A stretch of DNA of 40,663 bases from Fischerella sp. PCC 9431. GTDB taxonomy: Bacteria > Cyanobacteriota > Cyanobacteriia > Cyanobacteriales > Nostocaceae. Shown here piece by piece: positions 40,547-40,663 of this stretch. The stretch is taken from assembly GCF_000447295.1 (NCBI RefSeq), contig NZ_ALVX01000043.1, positions 1 through 40,663 of the forward strand. The letters run 5' to 3'. Within the stretch, counting starts at the first letter, position 1. Every line of letters starts with the position of its first letter. Both the position numbers and the translations under genes were made by a program. The notes beneath the pieces were generated by a model. It was not told the DNA's origin. It worked only from the letters and a program-made list of their open reading frames with translations, and searched no databases.

Positions 40547-40653
40547 TGAATGATTTACTAGCACGGGGTTGTGCTTGGGTGCGCGATTATCTAAACAATA
40601 ACTACTATATGAAACAGAGTGATGATAGACATTTGTGTGATCATGTTCGTTAA
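40480..40653 (+). pseudogene. Displaced C-terminal segment of the WD40 protein
   Basis: After the duplication the correct frame continues with [20 protein letters not shown] and the characteristic end [20 protein letters not shown], then [16 protein letters not shown] and TAA (40651-40653). This is the usual terminal sequence of cyanobacterial WD40 proteins, showing that the gene was complete before the duplication. It has no start of its own. Confidence 0.8.
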
Positions 40654-40663
40654 AAGCACCCAA

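Overview
The window looks like part of a large plasmid, or an integrated plasmid-like element, of a filamentous heterocyst-forming cyanobacterium (Nostocales). About fifteen copies of the HIP1 octamer GCGATCGC are scattered through it. There are short tandem repeats of the GGGAACA and GGGGCAGA kind typical of Nostoc-like genomes. Many proteins belong to families I associate with cyanobacterial plasmids: a DUF3854/P4-type primase-helicase, a DUF6753-like protein, and AAA-WD40 proteins. No rRNA, tRNA or CRISPR array was seen.

Layout. (1) 1-5000: a leftward replication primase-helicase whose leader carries a possible counter-transcribed RNA, then a two-gene leftward unit with a ribbon-helix-helix (RHH) protein and operator-like repeats. 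(2) 5000-11000: a rightward operon headed by an actin-like ParM protein and an RHH ParR candidate, followed by seven small, mostly membrane-associated genes of unknown function. Immediately upstream is an array of TTCCGGGT repeats nested inside a 350-bp inverted repeat, which looks like a centromere or origin. (3) 11000-14300: accessory genes, the relic of a STAND-type NTPase, and a minimal tyrosine recombinase coupled to a tiny upstream ORF. (4) 14300-25000: a leftward defence block with a NACHT NTPase carrying a long (Ala-X)n tail, and a complete type I restriction-modification system (hsdM, hsdS, hsdR). Two toxin-antitoxin-like pairs, DUF4258/YgiT and PIN/small partner, sit within or directly behind hsdM-hsdS. 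(5) 25000-36000: a second partition cassette (ParA plus RHH protein) flanked by repeats, then the mobilization region: VirD4/TraD-like coupling protein, accessory proteins, MobD-like ATPase, a candidate oriT, MobC-like protein and MOBP relaxase. No mating-pair formation genes are visible. (6) 36000-40663: a two-gene operon encoding a CHAT-TIR-AAA protein and an AAA-transmembrane-coiled-coil-WD40 protein. The second is frameshifted by a 19-bp tandem duplication near its end.

Taken together, the genes support replication, segregation (two unrelated systems), mobilization in trans by another conjugation machine, and several layers of defence or addiction. The most promising material for something new is the CHAT-TIR-AAA/AAA-WD40 pair, the ParM-headed membrane-protein operon with its nested repeat array, and a roughly 110-residue C-terminal domain shared between the relaxase and a neighbouring coiled-coil protein.

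Limits: family names come from recognising motifs by eye. No database search, structure prediction or folding calculation was run. Several start codons were moved inward from the longest reading frame because of ribosome-binding sites or gene overlaps, as stated in each entry.
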